DNA from: UBA4810 sp002479215
GTDB taxonomy: Bacteria; Desulfobacterota; Syntrophia; Syntrophales; Smithellaceae
Assembly: GCA_049514435.1 (NCBI GenBank)
Contig: JBEKVB010000007.1
Location: 62,001-126,000, forward strand
Direction: 5' to 3'
Length of the DNA: 64,000 bases
The notes beneath the pieces are model-generated. The model saw only the letters and a list, made by a program, of their open reading frames with translations, was not told the origin of the DNA and ran no database searches. Below are positions 49,263 to 58,765 of the stretch, one piece after another. Positions within the stretch are counted from its first letter, which is position 1. Each line of letters begins with the position of its first letter. A program made the position numbers and the translations under genes.

Positions 49263-50744
49263 ATGTCTCAGAAAATATTTAATACAGCTACAAGAAAAAA
49301 AGAAGTATTAAAAACTGTAAAGGATGGAACTGTAAGCATTTATGTTTGCGGGATTACCGCTTATGATGTTTGTCATATAGGGCATGCCCGTGCGGCGATA
49401 GTTTTCGACGTTGTGGTCAGGCATTTGCGGGCACGAGGTTATCATGTTACTTATGTCAAAAATTTTACTGATATCGATGATAAAATTATTGACCGCGCAA
49501 AAAAAGAAAACGTCAGCATTACAGAAATAGCCGAACGCTACATCAAATTGCATGATGAAGACATGGCTGCTTTGGGAGTTGCCACTCCGACGATTACCCC
49601 AAAAGCCACGGAACACATAGATGATATGATCTCTCTGATCAGTGTTCTGATAGAAAAAGGTAATGCTTATTGCGTAGATGGAGACGTGTACTTTGCAGTG
49701 GACAAATTTCCTTTATACGGCGGTCTTTCTGGAAGAAATCTAGAAGAAATGAATGCCGGTGCGCGTATTGACGTCAATGACAAAAAAAAGAATCCGTTGG
49801 ATTTTGCTCTTTGGAAAAAAAGCAAAGAAGGAGAACCTTTCTGGGAAAGCCCCTGGGGAAAAGGCCGTCCCGGCTGGCATATCGAATGTTCCGCAATGAG
49901 CAGGCGCTATCTGGGTGAAATTTTCGACATCCACGGTGGCGGTGAGGACTTGGTTTTTCCGCATCATGAAAATGAGATCGCTCAATCGCAGGCGGCTACA
50001 GGTAAACCGTTGGCTAATTACTGGATGCACAACGGTTTTGTTAAGATAAACTCGGAAAAGATGTCCAAATCGGTGGGCAATTTTTTTTCTGTTAGAGAAA
50101 TTCTGAAAAATTATCATCCGGAAGTATTGCGCTTATTTATGCTGCAGAGTCATTACCGCAGTCCTGTTGACTATTCGGAAAATTCTTTAGCCGAAGCAAG
50201 ATCAGGATTAGTAAGATGTTACACTGCTTTACAGCTATTGAAAGAAACGCTAACTGAAATGCTTGCATCCACTGCGTCTGTTGCAGATAAAAATTCGGCA
50301 AAAGAGAAAAATTACATAAGTAAGTTAAAAGAGCTGGAAGACAAATTCAACGCCGCCATGGATGATGATTTTAATACAGCCCAGGCATTAGGTTACGTCT
50401 TTGATTTGGTAAGGTTCATGAATAATTTCATTGTTGCCGGAAAAAATACAATAGCTTTTAATGAGGCTGAGATTTTAAAAAAGGCGAAGAAATTATTCGA
50501 TCATTTTGGTGCGGTGTTGGGTATTTTTCAGGATGAGCCGGACTATTTTTTTCAATCCGACAAAGAAATGGAATCAAACAAAAGAGGTTTAAATATTGGG
50601 GAAATTGAAAATTTGATTAAAGAAAGGCAAACTGCCCGAAAAGATAAAGATTGGGCCAGGGCGGATACCATAAGAAACGAGCTGGTCCAGCTGCATGTTA
50701 TCCTGAAAGATTCCCATAATACTACTAGCTGGATAATTGAATAA
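49263..50744 (+). CDS. cysS: cysteinyl-tRNA synthetase
   Basis: CysRS (493 aa) charges tRNA-Cys. The class I HIGH motif is CHIGHARA, the KMSKS loop is EKMSKSVGN, and the active-site zinc ligands are the Cys in YVCGIT, the Cys in WHIECSAMS and the His in HGGGEDLVFPHHENE. The C-terminal tRNA-binding region ends with RADTIRNELVQLHVILKD. It lies 18 bases downstream of argC. Confidence 0.97.
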   Translation: MSQKIFNTATRKKEVLKTVKDGTVSIYVCGITAYDVCHIGHARAAIVFDVVVRHLRARGYHVTYVKNFTDIDDKIIDRAKKENVSITEIAERYIKLHDEDMAALGVATPTITPKATEHIDDMISLISVLIEKGNAYCVDGDVYFAVDKFPLYGGLSGRNLEEMNAGARIDVNDKKKNPLDFALWKKSKEGEPFWESPWGKGRPGWHIECSAMSRRYLGEIFDIHGGGEDLVFPHHENEIAQSQAATGKPLANYWMHNGFVKINSEKMSKSVGNFFSVREILKNYHPEVLRLFMLQSHYRSPVDYSENSLAEARSGLVRCYTALQLLKETLTEMLASTASVADKNSAKEKNYISKLKELEDKFNAAMDDDFNTAQALGYVFDLVRFMNNFIVAGKNTIAFNEAEILKKAKKLFDHFGAVLGIFQDEPDYFFQSDKEMESNKRGLNIGEIENLIKERQTARKDKDWARADTIRNELVQLHVILKDSHNTTSWIIE

Positions 50745-50772
50745 TGTAGAATCTTTACATTTTGTCAAACAT

Positions 50773-50803
50773 AAATGAAAAATCTTAATATTTTCATTTT
50801 TTG
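50773..50803 (+). terminator. AT-rich terminator after cysS
   Basis: AAATGAAAA (50773-50781) pairs perfectly with TTTTCATTT (50791-50799), followed by TTTTG. The stem is AT-rich, so termination may be partial. Confidence 0.55.
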
Positions 50804-50880
50804 TTTCCGAAAAATGTGGAAAATATCACAGAAAGTGGTATAAGTACGGTTACTATATCTTCAATATTGTGAGGAATATT

Positions 50881-52206
50881 ATGAAAAAAATATCAACAAG
50901 GTTTTCTTTGCTGGTTGTTATTTGTCTGGGAGTATTAATCCTTCTGGGGCTATATAATGACAGCAAGGTTTCCGCACTGGATAAAGGTACCTACAAAGAG
51001 ATTAAGTTATTCAACGAAGTTTTCGACATGGTGAAGAAAAACTACGTTGACGAGGTGGATTCATCAACATTAATCCAGGGCGCAATCAACGGAATGATGA
51101 GGTCTCTCGATCCCCACAGCTCCTTTATGACGCCGGATTTGTATAAAGAACTGGAAGTGGAAACTCAAGGTCAATTCGGCGGCATTGGAATTGAAATCAC
51201 AATATTAAAAGAAGTTTTGACGGTTGTTTCTCCTATTGAAGATACTCCTGCGTTTAACGCCGGTGTAAAGTCGGGAGACCAGATAATCAAAATTGATGGT
51301 AAATCAACGAAAGATATTACCATTATGGAAGCCGTAAAGAAATTACGGGGGGCTAAGGATACAAAGGTGACAATTACGATCATGCGGGAAAATATGTCCA
51401 AACCCAAAGATATTGTGTTGACCCGTACGATCATCCAGATCAAAAGCGTTAAGTCCAAAATATTTGAAGATAATATAGGATACATCCGTATTGCTTCTTT
51501 TCATGAAAGGACAGCCGATGATTTACGTAAAGCTCTGCGGGAAATTAGCGAAAAACTCCAGCCGATGAAGGGTTTGGTTCTGGATTTGAGAAACGATCCG
51601 GGTGGATTGTTGATTCAGGCAATCGAAGTTTCCGATATGTTCCTTAAATCGGGGATTATTGTTTCCACTCGCGGACGTACGAAAAACATGGAAACAAAGG
51701 CGATGGCCAGAAACAACGGTGATGAAATAACTTGTCCGATGGTTGTTCTGGTCAACGAAGGAACAGCCAGTGCGGCAGAGATTGTTGCCGGAGCTCTACA
51801 AGATAATGGCCGGGCTTTGATTATCGGAACACAAACCTTTGGTAAAGCGTCTGTCCAAACCGTTATTGCTTTGGAAGATGGTTCCGCTCTCAAGCTGACT
51901 ACAGCGAGGTATTACACGCCCAAGGGTCGATCTATTCAGGCCGAGGGTATCAAACCGGACATAGTTGTCAAATACATCAGGCCGGCGGAAGACGCGGAAA
52001 ATAACAACTTACTGCAGGAAGATAGAATTAGAGAAAAAGACCTTAAAGGACATATAAAACCAACGAAAGAGGATGGTACAGAGCTCGATGAATCCCAGGT
52101 TAAAGATGCCAAAGATCCTTCTGATCTTTCCCATGATAATCAACTCAAAACGGCTGTGGATATACTAAAAAGCTGGGAGATAATGAAAAAAAATCTGGGA
52201 AGCTGA
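50881..52206 (+). CDS. ctpA: C-terminal processing protease (S41 family)
   Basis: This ~441-aa protein has an N-terminal signal or membrane helix (FSLLVVICLGVLILLGL), a PDZ domain (~100-170, with GQFGGIGIEITI and GVKSGDQIIKIDG) and an S41 peptidase domain. The catalytic Ser lies in NEGTASAAEIVAGAL and the Lys in TFGKASVQTV. Such enzymes trim C-termini of envelope proteins. ATG 50881 has GTGAGGA upstream; the frame begins at 50869. Confidence 0.93.
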   Translation: MKKISTRFSLLVVICLGVLILLGLYNDSKVSALDKGTYKEIKLFNEVFDMVKKNYVDEVDSSTLIQGAINGMMRSLDPHSSFMTPDLYKELEVETQGQFGGIGIEITILKEVLTVVSPIEDTPAFNAGVKSGDQIIKIDGKSTKDITIMEAVKKLRGAKDTKVTITIMRENMSKPKDIVLTRTIIQIKSVKSKIFEDNIGYIRIASFHERTADDLRKALREISEKLQPMKGLVLDLRNDPGGLLIQAIEVSDMFLKSGIIVSTRGRTKNMETKAMARNNGDEITCPMVVLVNEGTASAAEIVAGALQDNGRALIIGTQTFGKASVQTVIALEDGSALKLTTARYYTPKGRSIQAEGIKPDIVVKYIRPAEDAENNNLLQEDRIREKDLKGHIKPTKEDGTELDESQVKDAKDPSDLSHDNQLKTAVDILKSWEIMKKNLGS

Positions 52207-52233
52207 ATCTTTCTTAAGAGAGGGCTTTTATAA

Positions 52234-53199
52234 TTGGCAAGGAAAAGATTTAACCGTTTTTCCAACGGATTGTTGATATTTCTAATAATTATATCAGTTG
52301 CGGCAATAATTTATATGCTGCAAGTTAAAGAAGAACAACCGGTTATCAAAGAAAAGGAAAAAGAAACAAAGCAGATAGAACCGCAGAAATCAATTACTCC
52401 CCCAGCTCTAAAAGCAAAATCGGCAAAAGAAAGAACTTCAGCCTCGATTCCGATAGAAAAAAAAGAAAAGAAGAAAATAGTTGTATCCAAAATCGAAAAG
52501 ATACCTTTGCCCCTACGGCAAGTAGCTATTATTATTGATGATATAGGATATGATCTGGTACCGGTTAAAGAATTACTGAAAGTTAATGCCGATATAACGT
52601 ATTCTGTTTTACCATTCTTAATTCATAGCCGGGAAGCAGCGGAAATGCTACATAAAGCTAACAAAGAGATACTTCTCCATCTACCGATGGAGCCAGTTTC
52701 GTATCCGCGCGAAAAGCCGGGTAGCGGGGCTCTTTTTACGGATATGAACAATGAAGAATTGATTTTTCAACTGGAGAAAGATATCGAGGCTGTGCCTTAC
52801 ATTGTTGGCATAAATAACCATATGGGCTCAAAATTTATGAAAGATAAAGAAAAGCTTACTTTGATTTTTAGTAAATTAAAGAAAAAGAATTTATTTTTTA
52901 TCGATTCGCGCACGGCGGCTAATAGTGAGGCTTTTGCTGCGGCTCAAAAAGTTGGTTTGCAGGTAGCGGCCCGCAAAATATTTCTTGATAACAACCGTGA
53001 CTACAATGAAATTTATAATAATTTGATTAATATCACCAACAATAATGGTGATGTTTCACCGCTGATCGTTATCGGGCATCCGCATCCGGAAACAATTCGG
53101 GCAATCAAAGACGCGGCTAGGGTTTTTAGAGAAAAGGGAATATTGATTGTTCCGGTGTCGCAGGTTATTAAAGCAAAAGCTGCCCAGGGATCTTCCTAG
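52234..53199 (+). CDS. divergent polysaccharide deacetylase family protein
   Basis: This 321-aa protein has one N-terminal membrane helix (~12-30), a Lys/Glu-rich linker (~32-95) and a domain beginning VAIIIDDIGYDLVPVKELL, typical of the divergent polysaccharide deacetylase (YibQ-like) family. Further marks are LHLPMEPVSYPREKPG, GINNHMGSKFM and FIDSRTAANSEA. It may act on periplasmic glycans, though activity is unproven for many members. It often follows ctpA, as here (27 bp gap). TTG start. Confidence 0.88.
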   Translation: MARKRFNRFSNGLLIFLIIISVAAIIYMLQVKEEQPVIKEKEKETKQIEPQKSITPPALKAKSAKERTSASIPIEKKEKKKIVVSKIEKIPLPLRQVAIIIDDIGYDLVPVKELLKVNADITYSVLPFLIHSREAAEMLHKANKEILLHLPMEPVSYPREKPGSGALFTDMNNEELIFQLEKDIEAVPYIVGINNHMGSKFMKDKEKLTLIFSKLKKKNLFFIDSRTAANSEAFAAAQKVGLQVAARKIFLDNNRDYNEIYNNLINITNNNGDVSPLIVIGHPHPETIRAIKDAARVFREKGILIVPVSQVIKAKAAQGSS

Positions 53200-53250
53200 T
53201 TTTGTTCGCTAATAAAGAAGAAAAAATATTAAAAGAAATTTAAATTCAAT

Positions 53251-54951
53251 ATGCAGAAAAAAATAACTTATTTAGTATTAATAACAATTTTAATTATCAT
53301 AAATATTTCCGGCTGTAACTATATAAAGACTGTTCGGTTCCCCTCTGAACATACGGATAGTAGCTCGGCAGATGCTATGAACCACTATTCATTGGGAGTT
53401 CTTTTACGTCTGGAAGGTAAAATAAATGAAGCGACTATTGAATTGGAGAAGGCTGTCGCCGCTGATCCGGACTCTTCTTACCTTATAACCGAGCTTGTAT
53501 CCCTGTATACAGAAAGGGGCGATCTCGACCGCGCCATTTCTCTGGGTGAAGAAACCCTATTAAAAAATCCGGAAAACATCGAACTCCATCTGATTATGGG
53601 CGGATTATACATTAGTCTCCGGCAATATGAAAAGGCTATTAGAGAACACAAAAAGGTAATTGAACTTGATCCAAAAAACATGATTGCCTATCTTTATTTG
53701 GCGACCATTTACGCCGCAGAAAATAATTTTGCCAAAGCCGAAGAAACCTTTAAAATAATGCTGAAAATCGACCCGGATCATGTCACGGCCATCTATTACT
53801 ATGGTAAAGTGTTGGCGGATATGAAGCGGTATGAAGACGCAGAAAAGATGTTTAAAAAAGTTTTATCCTTAAAACCATATTTCGAGTTGGCTGTATATGA
53901 CTTGGCTGCGTTATACGAAAAGCAAAAGAAAATCGATAAAGCTATAGAAATTTACCTAAATTATTTGGAAGTAAACCCGGGGCGAGTAAATTTGCGGATT
54001 AAAATAGGAGAGCTTCTGATTAAAGAAAAAAAATATGAAGAAGCGCAAAAAGAATTTCAAGAAGTCTTAAAGTCTGATCCCGATAATCGCGAAGTGCGAA
54101 TCGCTTTGGGGATTTTATATTATGATCTGCGCCGCTTTGATTTAGCTGTAGCTGAATTCTCCATAATTCTGGAGAAAAACATTAATGACAACAGGATTCG
54201 TTACTTACTGGCTAGTGCTTATGAAGAAAAAGGCGATAACAAATTCGCTATTGATGAATATAGAAAAATTCCTGCGACATCCGAATTATACTCCAGTGCT
54301 CAAATCCATGCCGCCATGATCTTCAAAAAGGAAGGTAAAATAACAGAGGCTATCGATTTAGTAAATGAAGCCCTTAAAAAAGAGAAAGGCCAGATTTCTC
54401 TATACCTTTATTTGTCTTCACTTTATGAAGAAACAAAAGATGCCGTTAAGGCTGTAAAAATTTTAGATGATGGAATCACCCTTTCCCCTCAGAGTGTTGA
54501 TTTGCACTATGCTTTAGGCGTAATTTATGAAAAAACAAATCGCTTTCCGGAGAGCATTAAAGAGATGGAGACAGTTTTGCAACTTGATCCGGAGAACGCC
54601 GAGGCGCTTAATTTTATCGGCTATAGTTATGCTGATCGCGGTATAAATCTGGAAGAAGCGGAAAAAATGATCATCAGAGCTTTGAAAATCAAACCGGATA
54701 ATGGTTACATTATAGATAGTCTTGGCTGGGTACATTTTAAACAAAACAAAATGGACAGCGCTATAAAATATTTAAAACGAGCTTTGGAGCTTTTGCCTGA
54801 CGATGTAAATATTACGGAGCATCTGGGCGATGTGTATGCGAAATTGGATAAAATCAAAGAAGCGCAGGAAATGTATAATAGAGCGCTTAAGCTTGATCCC
54901 CAAAACACTTTGTTGCAAAAGAAGCTGGAAGACTTAATCAAGAATAAATAA
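53251..54951 (+). CDS. TPR-repeat lipoprotein
   Basis: This 566-aa protein has a lipoprotein signal peptide with lipobox ISGC (Cys ~22). The remainder is a long solenoid of about fourteen tetratricopeptide repeats (for example YEKAIREHKKVIELDPKN, YEDAEKMFKKVLSLKP, AIKYLKRALELLPDD). It is likely an envelope scaffold for protein-protein contacts; no catalytic motif was seen. It is part of a same-strand run from ctpA to the next lipoprotein gene. Confidence 0.85.
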   Translation: MQKKITYLVLITILIIINISGCNYIKTVRFPSEHTDSSSADAMNHYSLGVLLRLEGKINEATIELEKAVAADPDSSYLITELVSLYTERGDLDRAISLGEETLLKNPENIELHLIMGGLYISLRQYEKAIREHKKVIELDPKNMIAYLYLATIYAAENNFAKAEETFKIMLKIDPDHVTAIYYYGKVLADMKRYEDAEKMFKKVLSLKPYFELAVYDLAALYEKQKKIDKAIEIYLNYLEVNPGRVNLRIKIGELLIKEKKYEEAQKEFQEVLKSDPDNREVRIALGILYYDLRRFDLAVAEFSIILEKNINDNRIRYLLASAYEEKGDNKFAIDEYRKIPATSELYSSAQIHAAMIFKKEGKITEAIDLVNEALKKEKGQISLYLYLSSLYEETKDAVKAVKILDDGITLSPQSVDLHYALGVIYEKTNRFPESIKEMETVLQLDPENAEALNFIGYSYADRGINLEEAEKMIIRALKIKPDNGYIIDSLGWVHFKQNKMDSAIKYLKRALELLPDDVNITEHLGDVYAKLDKIKEAQEMYNRALKLDPQNTLLQKKLEDLIKNK

Positions 54952-54999
54952 TAAAGGAAATTTATTACCCGTATATTTTTTTTGTAAAATATTCCCTCT

Positions 55000-55782
55000 A
55001 TGTACAATGTATATTCCCGTTTGAGTAAGATAACGATTAGTTTATTGTTGATAATGCTTACCGGTGGTTGCATTCAACGGGCAGTCATTAAACCCGATTC
55101 TCGAACAGAAAAAGTTCTGATGGCCGTTTCTGGAGCTGTTGCCGAAAATGACATATTGAGCGCTACGGCGCAAATTGATTTGGTTACATCTCATGGTTAT
55201 CATCCAGTACGGGTAGCCATAGTCATGAAGAAACCATCATATCTGCGGTTGGAACTGCTGCCGATTATCGGAACGCCGGATTTTTTTCTTAGTTCTTCTC
55301 CAGCAGAAATGTGTATCTTTATCCCTTCCAGGGGGGAATTTTATCGCGGCAAGCCAACCGCCGCAAATCTGGCGCATTTCTTGCCGTGGCAATTTAATAT
55401 TGAAGATATGGTCATGATTTTTACCGGCACTTATCCTCCTATCATTGATGGGATTATCTCCTATCAAAGCTATCAAGAAAAGAATTCTTTGCGTATAGAA
55501 ATGAAATCGCCATCAGATAAGTCGCAAATATTATGGGTAGGGGAGAATAATCGTTTGTTGAAATTTGCTAGTTTAAATGAATTTGGCCAAGAAATATATC
55601 ATGTGAATTATGAGGACTATAGGCCGGAAAGTCCCGTTCCCGGGAAAATTACCATCAACATGGCTGATGGCATAACTTCCATCTCCGTAAAATATTCCGA
55701 ACTTAAAATTGAAAAAGCAACTACTCTCGCAATTTTTGATCTGAAGATGCCTGCGGGCATGAAATTAATATTGCTGGATTAG
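55000..55782 (+). CDS. lipoprotein, LolB/DUF4292-like
   Basis: This 260-aa protein has a signal peptide and lipobox LTGGC. The mature part reads like an open beta-barrel of LolB/LolA type (LSATAQIDLVTSHGYHPVRV, KKPSYLRLELLPIIGTPDFF, MCIFIPSRGEFYRGKP). LolB anchors lipoproteins in the outer membrane; DUF4292 members have this fold but unproven function. It follows the TPR lipoprotein by 48 bases and ends at a bidirectional terminator. Confidence 0.78.
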   Translation: MYNVYSRLSKITISLLLIMLTGGCIQRAVIKPDSRTEKVLMAVSGAVAENDILSATAQIDLVTSHGYHPVRVAIVMKKPSYLRLELLPIIGTPDFFLSSSPAEMCIFIPSRGEFYRGKPTAANLAHFLPWQFNIEDMVMIFTGTYPPIIDGIISYQSYQEKNSLRIEMKSPSDKSQILWVGENNRLLKFASLNEFGQEIYHVNYEDYRPESPVPGKITINMADGITSISVKYSELKIEKATTLAIFDLKMPAGMKLILLD

Positions 55783-55793
55783 GTTCTTAATAT

Positions 55794-55824
55794 AAAAAAA
55801 GGGGGTTAAATTGCCCCCTTTTTT
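55794..55824. terminator. bidirectional terminator between convergent operons
   Basis: AAAAAAAGGGGG pairs with CCCCCTTTTTT around an 8-base loop. Both strands carry a GC stem followed by a T run, serving the + strand lipoprotein gene and the minus-strand tol-pal operon. Confidence 0.93.
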
Positions 55825-55852
55825 GTTTGTTTTTTAATCCGCAAGAAATTAA

Positions 55853-56677
55853 TTATTTTATTTCTTGCAGTTTCGAACGCGCTATGCGTGCCTGACTGGT
55901 ATTCGGATAATCTTTAATTACCTGCTGTAAAAGCAACTTTGCACTCGTTTTGTCTCCCAACTTCAAGAAGGAAAGACCTTGCTTTAATAAAGCATAAGGA
56001 ACTTTACTGCCGCTGGGATAGTTTTTAGCTACTTTTTCGTATTCCAAAATTGCTTGCTCGTATTTTTTTTCAAAAAAGTAACATTCACCAATCCAAAATT
56101 GGGCATTATCGGAATACTCGCTGTCCGGATAAGCAGCTAAAAAATTTTGGAACTCGGTCCGGGCCTTATCATAATTGCCTTCTTTGAAGATTTGATAAGC
56201 CGCCGAGTAAGCCTTCTCCTTGTCCTGTTTTTTTACCTGGTCTTTGGCAACCGCAGTCCCGGTTGATTTACCGTTTTTATCGGGAGTATCGTTGGCGATA
56301 TCCTTTTTCCCTATTTCCAAAAAGTTTTCGATAAAATTAACTTTCAGGAGAAGATTATCAAAGGCCTGTTCTTCCTTCTTTGTGTTTACAGCAAGGTCCT
56401 TTTTCAGCGTTTCAACCTGACCGCGCAGTTGCTGGATATTATCCCGCAAATCTGCAATATCCGCCGCTGTGTTGGCTTGTCCCTTGCGCATTGATTCCAG
56501 ATTTGCGGCGTTCTTTTTTACGGCGGCCAATTCGGCATCCATAGCGGCCAGTTTTTCTTCCATTTTCTGGTTTAATTCAGAACGGACTGCCTTCAAATCT
56601 TGAGTAGTTGCACAGCCTGCAACCGAAAATGCCAAAACCGCTAAAAGGATATAAATAGAATTTCTCAATTTTTTCAC
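55853..56677 (-). CDS. cpoB: Tol-Pal system protein CpoB/YbgF
   Basis: This 274-aa protein has a lipobox VAGC, an N-terminal coiled coil (residues ~30-100, Glu/Lys/Ala heptads) and C-terminal TPR repeats starting SAAYQIFKEGNYDKARTEF. CpoB links Tol-Pal with peptidoglycan synthesis during division in E. coli. There it is periplasmic and soluble; here the Cys suggests a lipid-anchored form. It is the last gene of the tol-pal run. Confidence 0.92.
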   Translation of the reverse strand: MKKLRNSIYILLAVLAFSVAGCATTQDLKAVRSELNQKMEEKLAAMDAELAAVKKNAANLESMRKGQANTAADIADLRDNIQQLRGQVETLKKDLAVNTKKEEQAFDNLLLKVNFIENFLEIGKKDIANDTPDKNGKSTGTAVAKDQVKKQDKEKAYSAAYQIFKEGNYDKARTEFQNFLAAYPDSEYSDNAQFWIGECYFFEKKYEQAILEYEKVAKNYPSGSKVPYALLKQGLSFLKLGDKTSAKLLLQQVIKDYPNTSQARIARSKLQEIK

Positions 56678-56695
56678 CTTGGTAAATAATTTTTA

Positions 56696-57229
56696 TTATG
56701 GAGTGACAACAAAATGGGCGCGTCTGTTCTTGGCCCAGGCATCTTCATTGTGGCCGGGATCGAAGGGACGTTCTTCGCCGTAGCTGATAGTTTTTATTCT
56801 TAGTTCTTTGATACCCAGGTTGACTAAATAATTCTTTGTTTCCTGAGCACGTCTTTGTCCAAGAGCCATGTTGTATTCGGCCGTTCCTCTTTCATCGCAA
56901 TGTCCCTCTATAACGACTTTAGAGTTGCCATTTTTGAGCAAGAAATCGGCATCGGCTTTGAGAGTTTCGCGGGCATCAGGACGGATATTGGATTTGTCAA
57001 AATCAAAGAAGATATCTTTTACCATAGTTTCTGCTGTTTCTGGTGTTGCTGCCGGTGCCACTTTTGCAGACTGTTCTTGAGTTGTCGCAGCTGTTTGCGC
57101 AGGCGCAGCCTGTTCCTGAGCAGTACCCTCGGTAACTACCGCCTTTTTTTCGGCACAACCGGTAAATATTGTTAGAGCAAATACAACTACAATAAACATC
57201 CCTACCAATATTATGTTCTTTTTCATCAT
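56696..57229 (-). CDS. pal: peptidoglycan-associated lipoprotein Pal
   Basis: Pal (177 aa) has a lipobox FTGC, a low-complexity Ala/Gln/Thr linker (~35-65) and an OmpA-like peptidoglycan-binding domain: DIFFDFDKSNIRPDARETL, VIEGHCDERGTAEYNMALG and RRAQETKNYL. It tethers the outer membrane to the wall and binds TolB. cpoB follows after 18 bases. Confidence 0.95.
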   Translation of the reverse strand: MMKKNIILVGMFIVVVFALTIFTGCAEKKAVVTEGTAQEQAAPAQTAATTQEQSAKVAPAATPETAETMVKDIFFDFDKSNIRPDARETLKADADFLLKNGNSKVVIEGHCDERGTAEYNMALGQRRAQETKNYLVNLGIKELRIKTISYGEERPFDPGHNEDAWAKNRRAHFVVTP

Positions 57230-57283
57230 CGCTCTCCTTTCTTGGTTCTAAATAAGGTTATCACAATAAAAAAGTGTTCAGTA

Positions 57284-57312
57284 CTTAAACACAATTAACA
57301 CATTGCCGTCAA
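57284..57312 (-). promoter_or_regulatory. candidate promoter of pal-cpoB
   Basis: Read on the minus strand, TTGACG (57312-57307), a 17-base spacer and TTTAAG (57289-57284) lie 55 bases before the pal start. The -10 is weak. The 197-bp tolB-pal gap holds no gene. Confidence 0.4.
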
Positions 57313-57426
57313 TAAAAAATTATTACAAAATAGTGGAAATATAGAACGAGATCCTGAGTAGATATGTCTTTCAAAAGTTCCACTCATTTCATATTTAATC
57401 ATAATGCAGTTCATAAGGCAAAAAAA

Positions 57427-58752
57427 TTATTTAAATCGCGGCGACCAAACGGGCATAGTCAAAGCATCGTTGTTTTCATTGAGAATTCTTATATTTAGAC
57501 CATTGGCATTCATGATACAAATTCTGCTTTTGGAAGCTGTTTTCGAGCTGTAGACAATTTGCCTTCCAGAAGGTGACCATGATGGTGATTCGTTCCTAGC
57601 GGCGTCAAAAGTTAATTGCAGGAGGTTATTACCATCTTCATCAACGGAAAAAATTTGATACGTGCCGTTGATCAGTCCTTCATAAGCAATACGGCCTCCG
57701 CGCGGAGACCACGAGGGAGATGTGTTATAAATACCTTCATAAGTTATCCTTTTTACGTTATCACCATCGGCGTCCATTGTGTAAATTTGAGGCGAGCCGG
57801 AGCGATTAGAAACAAAAGCTATTTTTTGGCCGTCCGGCGACCAGGTCGGAGACACATCTATGGAATAGTTATGAGTCAATCGTTTGAGCTTCGCCGTTTC
57901 GATTTCCAAGACATATATCTCCTCGTTATCGTCCTTGCTGAGAGTTAACAATAATTTTTTGCCGTCCGGCGAAAAAAAACCGCACAAATTAAGCCCTTCA
58001 AAAGAAGCCACTTTTTTTTCCGTACCGGTTTTTAAATTTCGAATATAAACTTTGGGGTGACCATCTTTAAAAGAGGTAAAAGCAAGAAAATTTCCATCGG
58101 GCGACCAATGTGGTGAAAGTATAATTGTTTGATGATTGGTGATGTTATTTATATCTGATCCGTCATAGCTGATGGTATATATATCAGACTTGGAGGCTTT
58201 TTTGGAAACAAATGCGATTTTGGTGTTAAATTCTCCTTCATCACCGGTAAGTATAAATAATATATCGGAAGCTATTTTTTTCGAAAGTTCTTTTTGTTCG
58301 CCGATTTTTAAATCGTATTTTTTATTAAACAGAGATTCTCCCCTGGTAACGTCGAAAAGACGGCACTCGGCAATAATTTTTTTATCGCTTGGGGTTATGT
58401 TTCCTCGGAGTAAATAGTCGGCGCCTATTGCTGCCCAATCGGAAAAACGGATGGTTTCTAATGCCGCCGGATTACCGGTGTTTTTTTCTTCCAGAAAACT
58501 TTTTTTGTTTAAAATGTTAAAAATACCAGTCATCGCCACATATTTTTTGATTTCGTCAGCAAGAGTGATACCGATTTCTAATGGTTCCGCAGCACGTGTT
58601 GATAAGTTGTTGAAGTCGCAAATGGCTATAGGGAATTGCTGAAAGTTAGGGGAATCTATGTCAATATAAATTTTTGCTATTGCGGTATTGCTGAAGATTA
58701 AAGATGCGCAGAAAAACAATATCCAAGACGCAGCTAAATATATTTTTTTCAT
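57427..58752 (-). CDS. tolB: Tol-Pal system protein TolB
   Basis: TolB (441 aa) is a periplasmic protein with a signal peptide (YLAASWILFFCASLIFSNTAIA), an N-terminal alpha/beta domain and a six-bladed beta-propeller shown by repeated SPxWSPDGxxxAF motifs (SPHWSPDGNFLAFTS, SPTWSPDGQKIAFVS, SPSWSPRGGRIAY). The frame is open to 58821, but ATG 58752 begins the signal peptide. Confidence 0.94.
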   Translation of the reverse strand: MKKIYLAASWILFFCASLIFSNTAIAKIYIDIDSPNFQQFPIAICDFNNLSTRAAEPLEIGITLADEIKKYVAMTGIFNILNKKSFLEEKNTGNPAALETIRFSDWAAIGADYLLRGNITPSDKKIIAECRLFDVTRGESLFNKKYDLKIGEQKELSKKIASDILFILTGDEGEFNTKIAFVSKKASKSDIYTISYDGSDINNITNHQTIILSPHWSPDGNFLAFTSFKDGHPKVYIRNLKTGTEKKVASFEGLNLCGFFSPDGKKLLLTLSKDDNEEIYVLEIETAKLKRLTHNYSIDVSPTWSPDGQKIAFVSNRSGSPQIYTMDADGDNVKRITYEGIYNTSPSWSPRGGRIAYEGLINGTYQIFSVDEDGNNLLQLTFDAARNESPSWSPSGRQIVYSSKTASKSRICIMNANGLNIRILNENNDALTMPVWSPRFK

Positions 58753-58765
58753 TGGAAGTTGGATT